Assembly (NCBI GenBank): GCA_903851305.1
Contig: CAINNX010000065.1
Location: 1-61,023, forward strand
DNA from: an uncultured Hyphomicrobiales bacterium
GTDB lineage: Bacteria > Pseudomonadota > Alphaproteobacteria > Rhizobiales > Beijerinckiaceae
DNA: 61,023 nucleotides
Direction of reading: 5' to 3'
How positions within the stretch are numbered: position 1 is the first letter of the stretch; each line of letters starts with the position of its first letter. This document shows, piece after piece, positions 8,576 through 17,463 of the stretch. The translations under genes and the position numbers were made by a program. The notes under the pieces are model-generated. The model did not search any database, was not told the DNA's origin, and worked only from the letters and a program-made list of their open reading frames with translations.

Positions 8576-9873
8576 ACCGCTTCTCTTATCATATGTATGA
8601 GATGGCCCATGCCGCTCTCGTCCCAGCAAGGGCTACGACCGATGCAACGCGGCTGTTTTTTAAGAGCCTCGTTAACCCGCTGGCCTATACGCCCTTTGGC
8701 CGCAACATCGCAGCATCTGCAGAATTGTTCGAGCGGTTGACCCGCCGCTATGGCAAACCGAGCTTTGGGCTCGACACGACCAGCATCAACGGCGTCACGG
8801 TCGACATCAAAGAAGAGGTCGTCTGGGAAAAGCCATTCTGCCGTCTTCTGCATTTTTCGCGCGCCACGAAACTGGCCAAGCCACAACCTAGTCTCCTGAT
8901 TGTGGCGCCGCTTTCGGGTCATTACGCAACCTTGTTGCGTGGAACTGTGGAAGCCTTTTTGCCCCACTACGAAGTCTACATCGCCGATTGGGCAGACGCC
9001 CGCATGGTGCCGCTGACCGCCGGCTCTTTCGATCTAGATGATTACATCGACTATCTGATCGAAATTTATGAGCTGCTCGGCAAAGACATAAAAGGCGCGG
9101 GACTTCATACGCTTGGCGTGTGTCAACCTTCTGTCCCATTAATCGCAGCTGTTGCGCGCATGGAGGCTGAAGGCCATCCACATGTTCCAGCGTCAATGAC
9201 ATTAATGGGGGGCCCAATCGACACGCGTCGTAGCCCCACTGCTGTAAATGCGCTTGCCCAAGAACGTGGCACTGAATGGTTCCAGCGCAATTGCATTTTC
9301 AGTGTGCCGTTCCCCTATCCGGGTTTTGGACGCAAAGTTTATCCGGGGTTTTTGCAGCTCTCCGGTTTCATGGCGATGAATATGGACCGCCATATGAATG
9401 CCCATGTCAACATGTTCAATCACCTCGTCAAAGGCGATGGTGATTCAGCTGAAAAGCATCGTGATTTCTATGATGAATATATGGCTGTCATGGACCTCTC
9501 TGCCGACTATTACATGCAGACCATTGAAAACGTCTTCGTCCGGCACTCTTTGCCAAAAGGCGAGATGATGCATCGAGGAAAGCGCGTCGATCTGACGGCG
9601 ATTCATCGCACGGGCCTGATGACCGTCGAGGGTGAAAAGGACGATATTTCAGGCGTTGGGCAAACCTATGCCGCGCAAGAGCTCTGCGTGAATATCCCGG
9701 CTTCGCGCAAAGTGCATTATCTGCAAAATGGCGTTGGTCATTACGGGGTCTTCAATGGTTCACGCTATCGTTCTGAGATTGCCCCTCGGATCCGCGATTT
9801 TATCTCAAATCTGGAACAAGACGCCGCACGCGGGGGTAAGCCACAGCTAAGGCTGGCAGCTTCAGCTGAATAG
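8572..9873 (+). CDS. phaZ: Intracellular polyhydroxybutyrate depolymerase PhaZ
   Basis: Intracellular PHB depolymerase that mobilises storage granules to 3-hydroxybutyrate oligomers. The 433-residue protein resembles the Ralstonia PhaZa1 type. It begins with YHMYEMAHAAL and has the lipase-box-like nucleophile Cys184 in GVCQPSVP, with catalytic Asp in EGEKDDISG and His in NGVGHYGVFNG. No signal peptide is present, consistent with a cytoplasmic granule enzyme. It is divergent from regB-regA across a 200-bp region, so redox control of PHB use is an attractive inference. A coupled 29-codon frame precedes it. Confidence 0.92.
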   Translation: MNRFSYHMYEMAHAALVPARATTDATRLFFKSLVNPLAYTPFGRNIAASAELFERLTRRYGKPSFGLDTTSINGVTVDIKEEVVWEKPFCRLLHFSRATKLAKPQPSLLIVAPLSGHYATLLRGTVEAFLPHYEVYIADWADARMVPLTAGSFDLDDYIDYLIEIYELLGKDIKGAGLHTLGVCQPSVPLIAAVARMEAEGHPHVPASMTLMGGPIDTRRSPTAVNALAQERGTEWFQRNCIFSVPFPYPGFGRKVYPGFLQLSGFMAMNMDRHMNAHVNMFNHLVKGDGDSAEKHRDFYDEYMAVMDLSADYYMQTIENVFVRHSLPKGEMMHRGKRVDLTAIHRTGLMTVEGEKDDISGVGQTYAAQELCVNIPASRKVHYLQNGVGHYGVFNGSRYRSEIAPRIRDFISNLEQDAARGGKPQLRLAASAE

Positions 9874-9918
9874 CCGCCTCTGGCGTAACACGGCCAGAAT
9901 CGGTTAGATTTTGGTATC

Positions 9919-10668
9919 ATGTTTCGTCTTCTCCGACAGATCGCTGCCCCACCCCAAACGCCTGATCATTTGGACGTTGTCCATGAAGGCGTAAATTATC
10001 GCGTGCTTCTCAAACGCGTCCCCACTGCGCGGCGCTTCACCTTACGAGTACGCAATGCCACGCGTGACGTTGTTGTCACTCTCCCCAAACGCAGCTCCCT
10101 CGCCGCCGCAAAAGATTTTGCCCAGCGCCATTCTGCTTGGATTGCTGCACGGATGAACCGGGTTCCTCGCGCTGCTCCTTTTGTTGATGGTGCAACGCTG
10201 CCATTCAAGGGCGAAGACTTTACGATTGCGCATATCGAGCGCCTGCGGGGCGGTGTTGAAATCTACGCAACCGAAAAAATAGTCCGCGTCTCATGCTCGC
10301 AAGACCATTTGTCACGCCGCCTCCATGATTTCCTGAAAAAGGAAGCGCAGGCTGCATTAGAAGACGCTGTCAGGCTACATTGTGGCACATTAGGATTTGC
10401 ACCAAGACGCGTAACGGTTCGCGACACAACCAGTCGCTGGGGATCTTGTTCAGCTAGTGGAGCTCTCAGTTTTTCTTGGCGACTAATTATGGCGCCACCC
10501 TTTGTGCTGGATTATCTCGCTGCACATGAAGTGGCGCATCTGGTTCATATGAACCATTCGGATGAATTTTGGGCAGTAGCAAAAAAACTCGCGCCTATGA
10601 CAGATCGGGCAGAGGCCTGGCTTCATGCACATGGCTTATCTTTACATCGCTACGGCGCAACAGATTAA
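9919..10668 (+). CDS. YgjP-like (WrpM/DUF45) zinc metallopeptidase domain protein
   Basis: Protein of 249 residues with the YgjP/DUF45 metallopeptidase layout. It has the central motif RDTTSRWGSCSASGALSFSW, then the zinc-binding HEVAH (203-207) with a further histidine in MNHSDEFW. This core resembles SprT and M48-type domains. The substrate of the family is not established. Its stop codon overlaps the stop of convergent trmB by 4 nt (TTAA). Confidence 0.85.
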   Translation: MFRLLRQIAAPPQTPDHLDVVHEGVNYRVLLKRVPTARRFTLRVRNATRDVVVTLPKRSSLAAAKDFAQRHSAWIAARMNRVPRAAPFVDGATLPFKGEDFTIAHIERLRGGVEIYATEKIVRVSCSQDHLSRRLHDFLKKEAQAALEDAVRLHCGTLGFAPRRVTVRDTTSRWGSCSASGALSFSWRLIMAPPFVLDYLAAHEVAHLVHMNHSDEFWAVAKKLAPMTDRAEAWLHAHGLSLHRYGATD

Positions 10669-11378
10669 GCTGATTTGATAAAGCTCAAATAAACAGGCTT
10701 GCGGCCCTCGCGGAATGCTTTTGCTTCATAACGCGTACTGGGCCAATTTTCCCAAGACACTTGCCAAGCACGAGCGCCCGGCTTGGCCTCCTGCCAAATC
10801 CAGCGCTCAGATTTCAGAACACGCGCCAGAACCCAACCCGCATAATCATCAATATCGGTGGCAAAGCGGAACACCGAGCCTGGCTTCAACACACGTGCAA
10901 TTTCGTCAATATTATTTTCTGACAAAAACCGCCGCTTGCGCTGGCGCCATTTTGGCCAAGGGTCCGGATATAAAACATCCACACGCGAAAGCGATGCTTC
11001 AGGAAGGCGCAACAAAACCTCACGCGCATCACCATGGTGAACCCGCACGTTTTGCAATTGCTTTTCATTCAGCTGAACGAGAAGTTTGGCCACACCATTG
11101 ATAAAGGGCTCGCAGCCAATGTAACCAACATCTGGATGGTTTATGGATTCATGCACAAGATGCTCGGCACCACCGAAGCCAATTTCCATACGATATTCGG
11201 AATAAGATTTTTCAAAAACTTGCTCAGGAACAATATCCTTTGAGCAATCAACGGAAATATCCGGAAGTTCGTTTGTAACAAGCCCCGCCTGAAGTTGGCG
11301 AAGCTTTTTACCCTTGCGACGGCCATAAAGTGTGCGGTTGATCGGTCCGGAAACGCCGACAACCTCATCCGCACACAT
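10665..11378 (-). CDS. trmB: tRNA (guanine-N7)-methyltransferase TrmB
   Basis: Makes m7G46 in the tRNA variable loop. The 237-residue protein shows EIGFGGAEHLVH (SAM loop), GCEPFINGVAKLL, HGDAREVL and the hallmark YPDPWPKWRQRKRRF, followed by FATDIDDYAGW. ATG at 11378 was chosen over the TTG six bases upstream because GAGG lies 7 nt before it. It lies 20 nt downstream of metK, which makes its cofactor, so an operon with metK is likely. Confidence 0.93.
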   Translation of the reverse strand: MCADEVVGVSGPINRTLYGRRKGKKLRQLQAGLVTNELPDISVDCSKDIVPEQVFEKSYSEYRMEIGFGGAEHLVHESINHPDVGYIGCEPFINGVAKLLVQLNEKQLQNVRVHHGDAREVLLRLPEASLSRVDVLYPDPWPKWRQRKRRFLSENNIDEIARVLKPGSVFRFATDIDDYAGWVLARVLKSERWIWQEAKPGARAWQVSWENWPSTRYEAKAFREGRKPVYLSFIKSA

Positions 11379-11398
11379 GTTCAAACCTCTTCAGCTAA

Positions 11399-12586
11399 TC
11401 AGAAACGGCTCTTGAGAGCATCAACCAGATCGGTCTTTTCCCACGAGAAGCCGCCATCGGCATCCGGTGCGCGACCAAAGTGGCCATAGGCCGAGGTGCG
11501 CGCGTAAATCGGACGATTGAGCTGGAGATGCTCGCGAATACCACGCGGCGTTAATTTCATGGCTTCGCGTAAGACGGCCTCCAACTTGGCCGGATCAACC
11601 TTGCCCGTGTCATACAGGTCGGCATAGATCGACAGCGGCTCGGCAACACCAATGGCGTAAGCGAGCTGGATGCTGCAACGATCGGCCAAACCAGCAGCCA
11701 CAACATTCTTCGCCAAATAGCGTGCGGCATAAGCGGCCGAGCGGTCGACCTTGGTCGGATCTTTTCCTGAGAATGCACCGCCACCATGGGGAGCCGCACC
11801 ACCGTAGGTGTCGACGATAATCTTGCGGCCTGTCAGACCCGTGTCGCCATCGGGCCCGCCGATGTAGAACTTGCCGGTCGGATTGATGTGCCATTGCGTA
11901 TTATTGGTGATCCAGCCAGCTGGCAGAGCTTTCTCAACATAAGGGCGCACGATGTCAGAAATCTGCTGGGAGGTGAGATCTTCTTTCACATGTTGATGTG
12001 ACACGACGATCTGCGTCGCCTCTACCGGCTTGCCATTCTCATAGCGGATTGTGACCTGGCTCTTGGCGTCCGGACCAAGATGCTTCTCAGCGCCCGAACG
12101 GCGAGCTTGTGAGAGAAGCTGCAAAATCTTGTGAGAATAGTAGATGGGTGCAGGCATCAATTCCGGCGTTTCGCGGCAAGCGTAGCCAAACATGATGCCC
12201 TGGTCGCCCGCACCCTCATCCTTATTCCCGGCTGAATCAACGCCCTGCGCGATATCAACAGACTGGGCATGCAACAGCACTTCAATATTGGCGCGTTCCC
12301 AATGGAAGCCATCCTGTTCATAGCCGATATCGCGAATGGCCTGACGTGCCAGATGAATGATGGTGTCTTCTGTAAAAGAGGGGCCACGGACTTCACCGGC
12401 GATCACCACACGGTTCGTCGTTGCCAAGGTCTCGCAAGCCACGCGTATGTCGTAAGGATTGATGCCGGCCTTCGCGCCTTCGCGGAAAAACAGATCAACG
12501 ACTTCATCAGAAATACGGTCACAAACCTTGTCGGGATGGCCTTCGGAAACCGACTCGCTGGTGAACAAATAATCTTGTCTGGTCAC
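11399..12586 (-). CDS. metK: S-adenosylmethionine synthase
   Basis: Makes S-adenosylmethionine from methionine and ATP in the cytoplasm. The 395-residue protein opens [16 protein letters not shown] with catalytic His17. It contains [13 protein letters not shown] and the P-loop-like [19 protein letters not shown], all standard. It lies between an XRE regulator and trmB on the same strand. The 130-nt leader holds a striking 12-bp inverted repeat (separate entry) but no recognisable SAM-II or SAM/SAH riboswitch. Confidence 0.97.
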   Translation of the reverse strand: MTRQDYLFTSESVSEGHPDKVCDRISDEVVDLFFREGAKAGINPYDIRVACETLATTNRVVIAGEVRGPSFTEDTIIHLARQAIRDIGYEQDGFHWERANIEVLLHAQSVDIAQGVDSAGNKDEGAGDQGIMFGYACRETPELMPAPIYYSHKILQLLSQARRSGAEKHLGPDAKSQVTIRYENGKPVEATQIVVSHQHVKEDLTSQQISDIVRPYVEKALPAGWITNNTQWHINPTGKFYIGGPDGDTGLTGRKIIVDTYGGAAPHGGGAFSGKDPTKVDRSAAYAARYLAKNVVAAGLADRCSIQLAYAIGVAEPLSIYADLYDTGKVDPAKLEAVLREAMKLTPRGIREHLQLNRPIYARTSAYGHFGRAPDADGGFSWEKTDLVDALKSRF

Positions 12587-12661
12587 ACTTATCTCCGCTG
12601 GTCGCGCAGTTTCGCATAGCGCCTATCTTGATTGGCGCTTGGGGTCGAAACAGATTTGCCA

Positions 12662-12720
12662 TTGAGCGTTCGTCAGGTCAAGCCAGATAGGCTGTTTTGT
12701 TCTTTTTAACGAACGCTCAA
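12662..12720 (-). promoter_or_regulatory. 12-bp perfect inverted repeat in the metK leader
   Basis: On the minus strand TTGAGCGTTCGT (12720-12709) pairs perfectly with ACGAACGCTCAA (12673-12662) around a 35-nt spacer. The spacer contains a smaller AGCC-TATCT-GGCT hairpin. The first arm overlaps the stop codon of the XRE gene. No T run follows, so it is not a simple terminator. A possible TTGACC -35 with a CAAATC -10 at 17 bp would place the second arm between the promoter elements. It could be a structured metK leader or a two-site operator. Confidence 0.5.
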
Positions 12721-13154
12721 GCCGAGCTTTCTGAGGCTGCTTCGGGCATGCTCGCCTGGCTCTCGGCGATTTGAACAACGAGATCCACAATGCGACGGCG
12801 CACCTTAGGGTCGGTGATGCGCGCAAAGGCCCGATTGAGGTGCAGGCCTTCCGTTGAGGTCACTAGATCGGGCACAAAAGTGCGAGTGCCATCTGCAAAA
12901 CCAGACATGTCACCCAGGGAATCTGTCGCGCCTTCAAAAAAATAAGAAGGCGGGACATCCAATACATGGGCGATGGCCTGCAAGCGACTGGCACCAATGC
13001 GATTTGTACCCTTCTCGTATTTTTGAACCTGCTGAAAAGTCAGGCCAAGGGCCAGGCCCAATTTTTCCTGCGTCAGCCCTAGAAGCGCACGGCGCATTCT
13101 GACGCGGTTTCCAACGTGTAGGTCGATGGGGTTCGGCTGTTTGGTCACGCGCAA
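12717..13154 (-). CDS. phrR: XRE-family transcriptional regulator (PhrR/PraR-like)
   Basis: Helix-turn-helix regulator of 145 residues. The DNA-binding domain is near the N-terminus: NPIDLHVGNRVRMRR, LGLTQEKLGLALGLTFQQVQ, YEKGTNRIGASRLQAIAHVL. A C-terminal helix RRRIVDLVVQIAE follows. Sequence and position between lnt and metK match the rhizobial PhrR/PraR regulators, linked in other species to acid response and to repression of surface and quorum genes. The start is uncertain: TTG at 13154 has GGAG 4 nt upstream, and GTG at 13148 has it 10 nt upstream. Confidence 0.8.
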   Translation of the reverse strand: MRVTKQPNPIDLHVGNRVRMRRALLGLTQEKLGLALGLTFQQVQKYEKGTNRIGASRLQAIAHVLDVPPSYFFEGATDSLGDMSGFADGTRTFVPDLVTSTEGLHLNRAFARITDPKVRRRIVDLVVQIAESQASMPEAASESSA

Positions 13155-13281
13155 TTATCTCCATGCTCGAAACCTGAACGGTGCCGCATTCCGCTCAAAC
13201 CTCAGCATTGCTGAAACATAAGTCTTGTCTCAGACAGCAAAGCTCAGGGCAAGAGTTTGTTGAACGAACCTGCAAGTTTGC

Positions 13282-14892
13282 TTAACGCCGCCAACGCAGA
13301 AAACCGAGAAGCAAGAAACCAAAAAGCGCCAATAAAAACGGGCTTAAAAATGGATAGTGCGCAACCAGCGGCATAGTGATGGCTGCCGGTAAATTGGCGT
13401 CCAGAACTGCTTCAACACCAATAGCTAGTTGATCAATACTGCGGCCATAAGGATCTATGATTGCAGAGATTCCAGTATTAGCTGCGCGTAGAAAAGGGAG
13501 CCCGCTTTCAATGCTGCGCAAGCGTGCCTGGGCCAAATGTTGATAGGGTCCGAAGGTCGTTCCAAACCATCCATCATTGGTCACATTCACGATCACGCCG
13601 GCATTGTAAAGCAACTCAGGCTCAACAGATTCAGGAAAAATAGCCTCATAACAGACCAGTGGAAAAACTCCCGGCAAGCCCGGAACAGCTAATAATTTGC
13701 GGGCGATTCCTGATTCGAACCCTCCAGGAATATGGACAAACTGACGAAGGCCGAGTTTTTCCAGCAATCCAGTAAGCGGCAGATATTCACCAAAAGGCAC
13801 GAGGTGCAATTTGTCGTAAGTATCAATAATCGTGCCCGAACCCGTCAAAACCTGAATGGAATTGAAATAAGAAACCTTTCTAATCTCACTGGGAAAAGCA
13901 CCCCCATTCACCGTCTCTGCGCGCGCAGCTCCAGTCACCAGAACGACCCGTCCTAAGGCACGGCTGATAAGTGCCAGAGATTCCGGATCTCGAGAGAGAA
14001 TGAAAGGAAAGGCGGACTCAGGCCAGATCAGATGCGTGATATCGGCCAGACCGTTTGGCGCTTGTGCACTGGGCTGCGCAGACAAGCGTAAATATTGATC
14101 AAGGATCTGGTCTTTATTCTCAGCACGGAACCGATCGTCCTGAGGCACATTGGGCTGCATGACACGGATTTTAACGCCTGCAACATTTTTATCTGAAGCA
14201 CCTGCCAGACGCAGTGCCCCAAAAGCTGTCAACGCAACAAGCAGAATAAGACCCCAAATCAATGCCGTCGGCTTTCGGCCAGACGAGCGGTCCGACAAGA
14301 CGGCTGGGCTCGCAAAAATAAACACCGACAAAAATGTAAGGCCATGCAATCCAAAGAGGCTGGCGCTTTGTGCCAGCACAAGATTGCTACCCAGGATCAT
14401 GCCAAAATCGTTCCAAGGAAAGCCGGTAAAGAGCGTGCCGCGCAACCATTCGGAAAGACCCAATGCCAGCGCCAGCGCCAAGATGCGCGTCGAACCAGTC
14501 GACCAAAGCAGACGCGCGATCATCATGCCAAAAGCTGTGAAGCAACCCAAAATAGCCGGCAGTCCTGCCACGCCAAAAGGCAGCGCCCAGGCAAATTCTT
14601 CAGCATCCACCAGAAAAGCAGCGCCTAGCCACCAGAGCCCCGCCACAAAATAACCAAAGCCCAAAAACCAACCAATCAAGCCAGCTTGGCGTAAAGCTGT
14701 TCTATCAAATCGCGCGCCTTTGACCGGGGCCAAACCATCCAACAGCAGAACACTGACAATCATCGGCACAAAAGCAGCTGGAATGATATGAACCGGAGCC
14801 AATGCGAGAGCGCCAATGGCTCCCGCTATAAAAGCCATTAAATGGCGACGCCAACCATCCGATAAGGTGATGACGTGGACGAGCCTCAGCAT
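13282..14892 (-). CDS. lnt: Apolipoprotein N-acyltransferase Lnt
   Basis: Inner-membrane enzyme that adds the third acyl chain to lipoproteins. The 536-residue protein has several N-terminal membrane segments and then the nitrilase-like domain. The catalytic triad is visible as E292 in WPESAFP, K361 in DKLHLVPFGEYLP and C414 in VCYEAIFP. It ends with a C-terminal membrane helix. An in-frame GTG at 14919 would overlap corC, but ATG at 14892 gives the usual family N-terminus. It is part of the ybeY-corC-lnt row typical of proteobacteria. Confidence 0.95.
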   Translation of the reverse strand: MLRLVHVITLSDGWRRHLMAFIAGAIGALALAPVHIIPAAFVPMIVSVLLLDGLAPVKGARFDRTALRQAGLIGWFLGFGYFVAGLWWLGAAFLVDAEEFAWALPFGVAGLPAILGCFTAFGMMIARLLWSTGSTRILALALALGLSEWLRGTLFTGFPWNDFGMILGSNLVLAQSASLFGLHGLTFLSVFIFASPAVLSDRSSGRKPTALIWGLILLVALTAFGALRLAGASDKNVAGVKIRVMQPNVPQDDRFRAENKDQILDQYLRLSAQPSAQAPNGLADITHLIWPESAFPFILSRDPESLALISRALGRVVLVTGAARAETVNGGAFPSEIRKVSYFNSIQVLTGSGTIIDTYDKLHLVPFGEYLPLTGLLEKLGLRQFVHIPGGFESGIARKLLAVPGLPGVFPLVCYEAIFPESVEPELLYNAGVIVNVTNDGWFGTTFGPYQHLAQARLRSIESGLPFLRAANTGISAIIDPYGRSIDQLAIGVEAVLDANLPAAITMPLVAHYPFLSPFLLALFGFLLLGFLRWRR

Positions 14893-14905
14893 TGCAAATT
14901 CGGAA

Positions 14906-15880
14906 TCATTCGCCGGCACCCAAAAGAGTGAGACGCAGGCGCTTCAGGCGCCGACGATCAGCGTCAAGAACATCAAAACGAATGACATCAGGAATCTCAA
15001 ATGTTTCACCGCGCGGCAGAACCCGCCCTGCAAGGGTGATAACAAGTCCACCTAGAGTTTCGACTTTTTCCTCTCCCGCCAGCGAGACAAAATCAAAACC
15101 TATTTCTTTGGTCAGATCATCAAGATTAGCGCGCGCATCTACAAGCCAATGGCCATCCGCCTGTTTTTCGATTAGCGGTCGGTCGTCTTCATCATGCTCA
15201 TCTTCGATATCGCCGACAATCATCTCAACAATATCTTCAATAGAAGCCAAACCGTCTGTGCCGCCATATTCATCAATCACAAGGGCCATATGCGTGCGCG
15301 TTGCCTGCATTTTTACAAGCAAATCAAGCGCGGGCATGGACGGCGGGACAAACAGAACTTGGCGAACAATGTTTGCTTTCGACAAAGGCAGCGTCAAATC
15401 AAGCTCACCCAAACCACGCAGACGGATCACAGCATCTCGCTTGGCTGAACGCTCTTCACTCTTTGGCGCAGGGCCTTTCCAAAAATCTTCTGCAGCAGCA
15501 GCTATGTAATCAACAAAATCACGTATGTGGACCATGCCGCGCGGATCATCGAGAGAATCACCGTGTACTGGCAAGCGTGAATGACCCGCGGTGCGAAAAA
15601 CGGACAAAACATCAGCTAGTTTATCTTCAATTCCAACCGAAATGATGTCGGCCCGTGGAACCATCACATCCTGCACACGCAATTCATGCAGACCGAGAAC
15701 ATTTTTTAAAATGGTCCGTTCCTGCAGCGTGAAATCACTTCCCACAGACTGATCCTCAAGGGCGTCTTCGATATCGTCTCGAATGGATGGCTGATTCAAT
15801 CCAAACAGTGAGCGAACCCGCTCAATCAGGCTCGGGCGCTCCGGGCGACTGTCCCCTTGGGATGTGTCCGGCAGGCTCAT
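14906..15880 (-). CDS. corC: CorC/HlyC-type CBS-domain protein
   Basis: Cytoplasmic protein of 324 residues with two CBS motifs (DVMVPRADIISVGI and FVPPSMPALDLLVKM with VIDEYGGTDGLASIEDIVEMI) and a C-terminal CorC_HlyC transporter-associated domain (GHWLVDARANLDDLTKEIG). Family members are linked to magnesium/cobalt efflux and other ion transport, but biochemical roles vary. It overlaps ybeY by 4 nt (ATGA), so translation is coupled. Confidence 0.92.
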   Translation of the reverse strand: MSLPDTSQGDSRPERPSLIERVRSLFGLNQPSIRDDIEDALEDQSVGSDFTLQERTILKNVLGLHELRVQDVMVPRADIISVGIEDKLADVLSVFRTAGHSRLPVHGDSLDDPRGMVHIRDFVDYIAAAAEDFWKGPAPKSEERSAKRDAVIRLRGLGELDLTLPLSKANIVRQVLFVPPSMPALDLLVKMQATRTHMALVIDEYGGTDGLASIEDIVEMIVGDIEDEHDEDDRPLIEKQADGHWLVDARANLDDLTKEIGFDFVSLAGEEKVETLGGLVITLAGRVLPRGETFEIPDVIRFDVLDADRRRLKRLRLTLLGAGE

Positions 15881-16380
15881 GATGCTTTCTTTCTGTTGAC
15901 TGGTTCTGTCGCCGCATAAGGATCGGCTATGCCCAATCGCGCCAGCGCTGCTCGTTCAAGCGCTTCCATTTCTTCTGCTTCTTCATCCGTTTCATGATCA
16001 TAGCCTAATAGATGCAAGAGCCCATGCACAATCATGTGGCTCGTATGATGCGACAGTGTCTTACCTTCGTCCTTGCTCTCACGTGAGACAGTTTCAAAGG
16101 CCACTGCAATGTCACCGAGCAAGGGGGAAGTTGCCAATCGATCAGCCGAGACAGCAGGAAAAGACAAAACATTGGTCGGCTTGTCGAGATCGCGCCAATC
16201 GCGGTTTAATTCCCGGATACGCGCATCATCACAAAATAGCAGGCTGACCTCGGCACCATCCAGAAGCTGTTTCCTGGCTTCTACAACCGTCGCCTTGAGA
16301 GCATCATCGACCAGTTGGTCCAAATGATCGATGGCGGACCAGCTCTCGCATTCGAAACTTATATCAGATTCAAGTTTCAT
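15877..16380 (-). CDS. ybeY: Endoribonuclease YbeY (rRNA maturation and quality control)
   Basis: Metal-dependent RNase acting in 16S rRNA 3'-end maturation and ribosome quality control. The 167-residue protein has RELNRDWRDLDKPTNVLSFP and the zinc triad H119, H123 and H129 in HGLLHLLGYDHE. It overlaps phoH upstream and corC downstream by 4 nt each, placing it in a tightly coupled run. Confidence 0.96.
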   Translation of the reverse strand: MKLESDISFECESWSAIDHLDQLVDDALKATVVEARKQLLDGAEVSLLFCDDARIRELNRDWRDLDKPTNVLSFPAVSADRLATSPLLGDIAVAFETVSRESKDEGKTLSHHTSHMIVHGLLHLLGYDHETDEEAEEMEALERAALARLGIADPYAATEPVNRKKAS

Positions 16381-17441
16381 TTCTGGGCCTGATTCACAAC
16401 ATGCGCTGCTTCATAAGCACTGACAATCCGGCGCACGAGGTCGTGGCGCACAACATCGACATCGCGGAATTTCACGTGCCCGATACCCTCCAGATTGGTG
16501 AGTAAATGGACAGCTTCACTCAGTCCCGATTTTTGACCTGGTGGTAAATCTGTTTGCGTTGGATCGCCGGTAATGATCATGCGCGAGCCTTCGCCCAGTC
16601 GAGTCAAAAACATTTTCATCTGCATCGATGTGGCATTTTGCGCTTCATCCAGCAGCACACAGGCTGACGTCAATGTCCGTCCACGCATGAAGGCAAGCGG
16701 GGCAACTTCAATCATGCCGGTCTGCAAACCGCGCTCAACCATGCGCCCATCCATGAAGTCATAGAGCGCATCATAAATTGGTCGCAGATAAGGGTCGACT
16801 TTTTCTCGCATATCGCCGGGCAGGAAGCCAAGACGCTCTCCCGCCTCAACAGCTGGGCGTGACAGAATGATTTTTTCGACAGCGCCTTGCTCCAGCAAAG
16901 ACACGGCGTGTCCAACAGCGAGCCAGGTCTTGCCTGTGCCTGCTGGCCCCTCCGCAAAAACAAGCTCATTGCGCTTGAGGGCGCGCAAATAATGATCCTG
17001 AGCTTCATTGCGTGCCCGCACGGCACCTCGTTTGCGCGTATTCACACTATCAAAAGCTGTTCGCCCACTTTCCTCTTTGGGAAAAAGATTGCCCTGAAGT
17101 GCGCCTTCTTGAACAGCGCCATCTACATCTCCAAGCGAAATAGACTGGCCTTTTTTGATCCGCTCATAAAGGGTTTCCAGAACCCGCTTGGCCTGATCAC
17201 AGGCCTCAGGTGTGCCTTTCAGCGTGACATGATTGCCATTGGCATTTGCGGCAATCCCAAGCCGACGTTCCATCCGCGCCAGATTTTGATCATAATGACC
17301 AAAGAGCAAAGATGCGTGGCGATTATCATCAAAGGCAATCGTCATCTCTGTCTTTTCGATGGTTGCCACATCAGCAGCTCCAGCGCGCTCGGGGGCTGCA
17401 TGCACGCGCCCAGACGAATGGGTTTTGTCCGATGATCTCAA
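16377..17441 (-). CDS. phoH: PhoH-family ATPase
   Basis: P-loop ATPase related to E. coli YbeZ, which works next to YbeY in RNA metabolism. The protein has an N-terminal KH-like region and a Walker A GPAGTGKT, followed by ILSRPAVEAGERLGFLPGD, VLLDEAQNAT (Walker B) and MIITGDPTQTDLP. I placed the start at TTG 17441 because GGGGAG lies 8 nt upstream and the 354-residue length then fits. The frame is open to a TTG at 17483 that overlaps miaB. The ATGA overlap with ybeY indicates coupling. Confidence 0.94.
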   Translation of the reverse strand: MRSSDKTHSSGRVHAAPERAGAADVATIEKTEMTIAFDDNRHASLLFGHYDQNLARMERRLGIAANANGNHVTLKGTPEACDQAKRVLETLYERIKKGQSISLGDVDGAVQEGALQGNLFPKEESGRTAFDSVNTRKRGAVRARNEAQDHYLRALKRNELVFAEGPAGTGKTWLAVGHAVSLLEQGAVEKIILSRPAVEAGERLGFLPGDMREKVDPYLRPIYDALYDFMDGRMVERGLQTGMIEVAPLAFMRGRTLTSACVLLDEAQNATSMQMKMFLTRLGEGSRMIITGDPTQTDLPPGQKSGLSEAVHLLTNLEGIGHVKFRDVDVVRHDLVRRIVSAYEAAHVVNQAQK

Positions 17442-17463
17442 GCGAGGATCTCCCCTAAAGGGC

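Noticed and set aside
12587-12716. SAM-II or SAM/SAH riboswitch before metK
   Set aside because: Neither the SAM-II pseudoknot sequence ending near GCTAAAAAGG nor the short SAM/SAH consensus can be found; the inverted repeat present is different.
16075-16090. parS-like palindrome TCACGTGA inside ybeY
   Set aside because: Only the 8-bp core plus a few flanking bases match; four mismatches to the 16-bp consensus, and it is about 19 kb on the other side of oriC.
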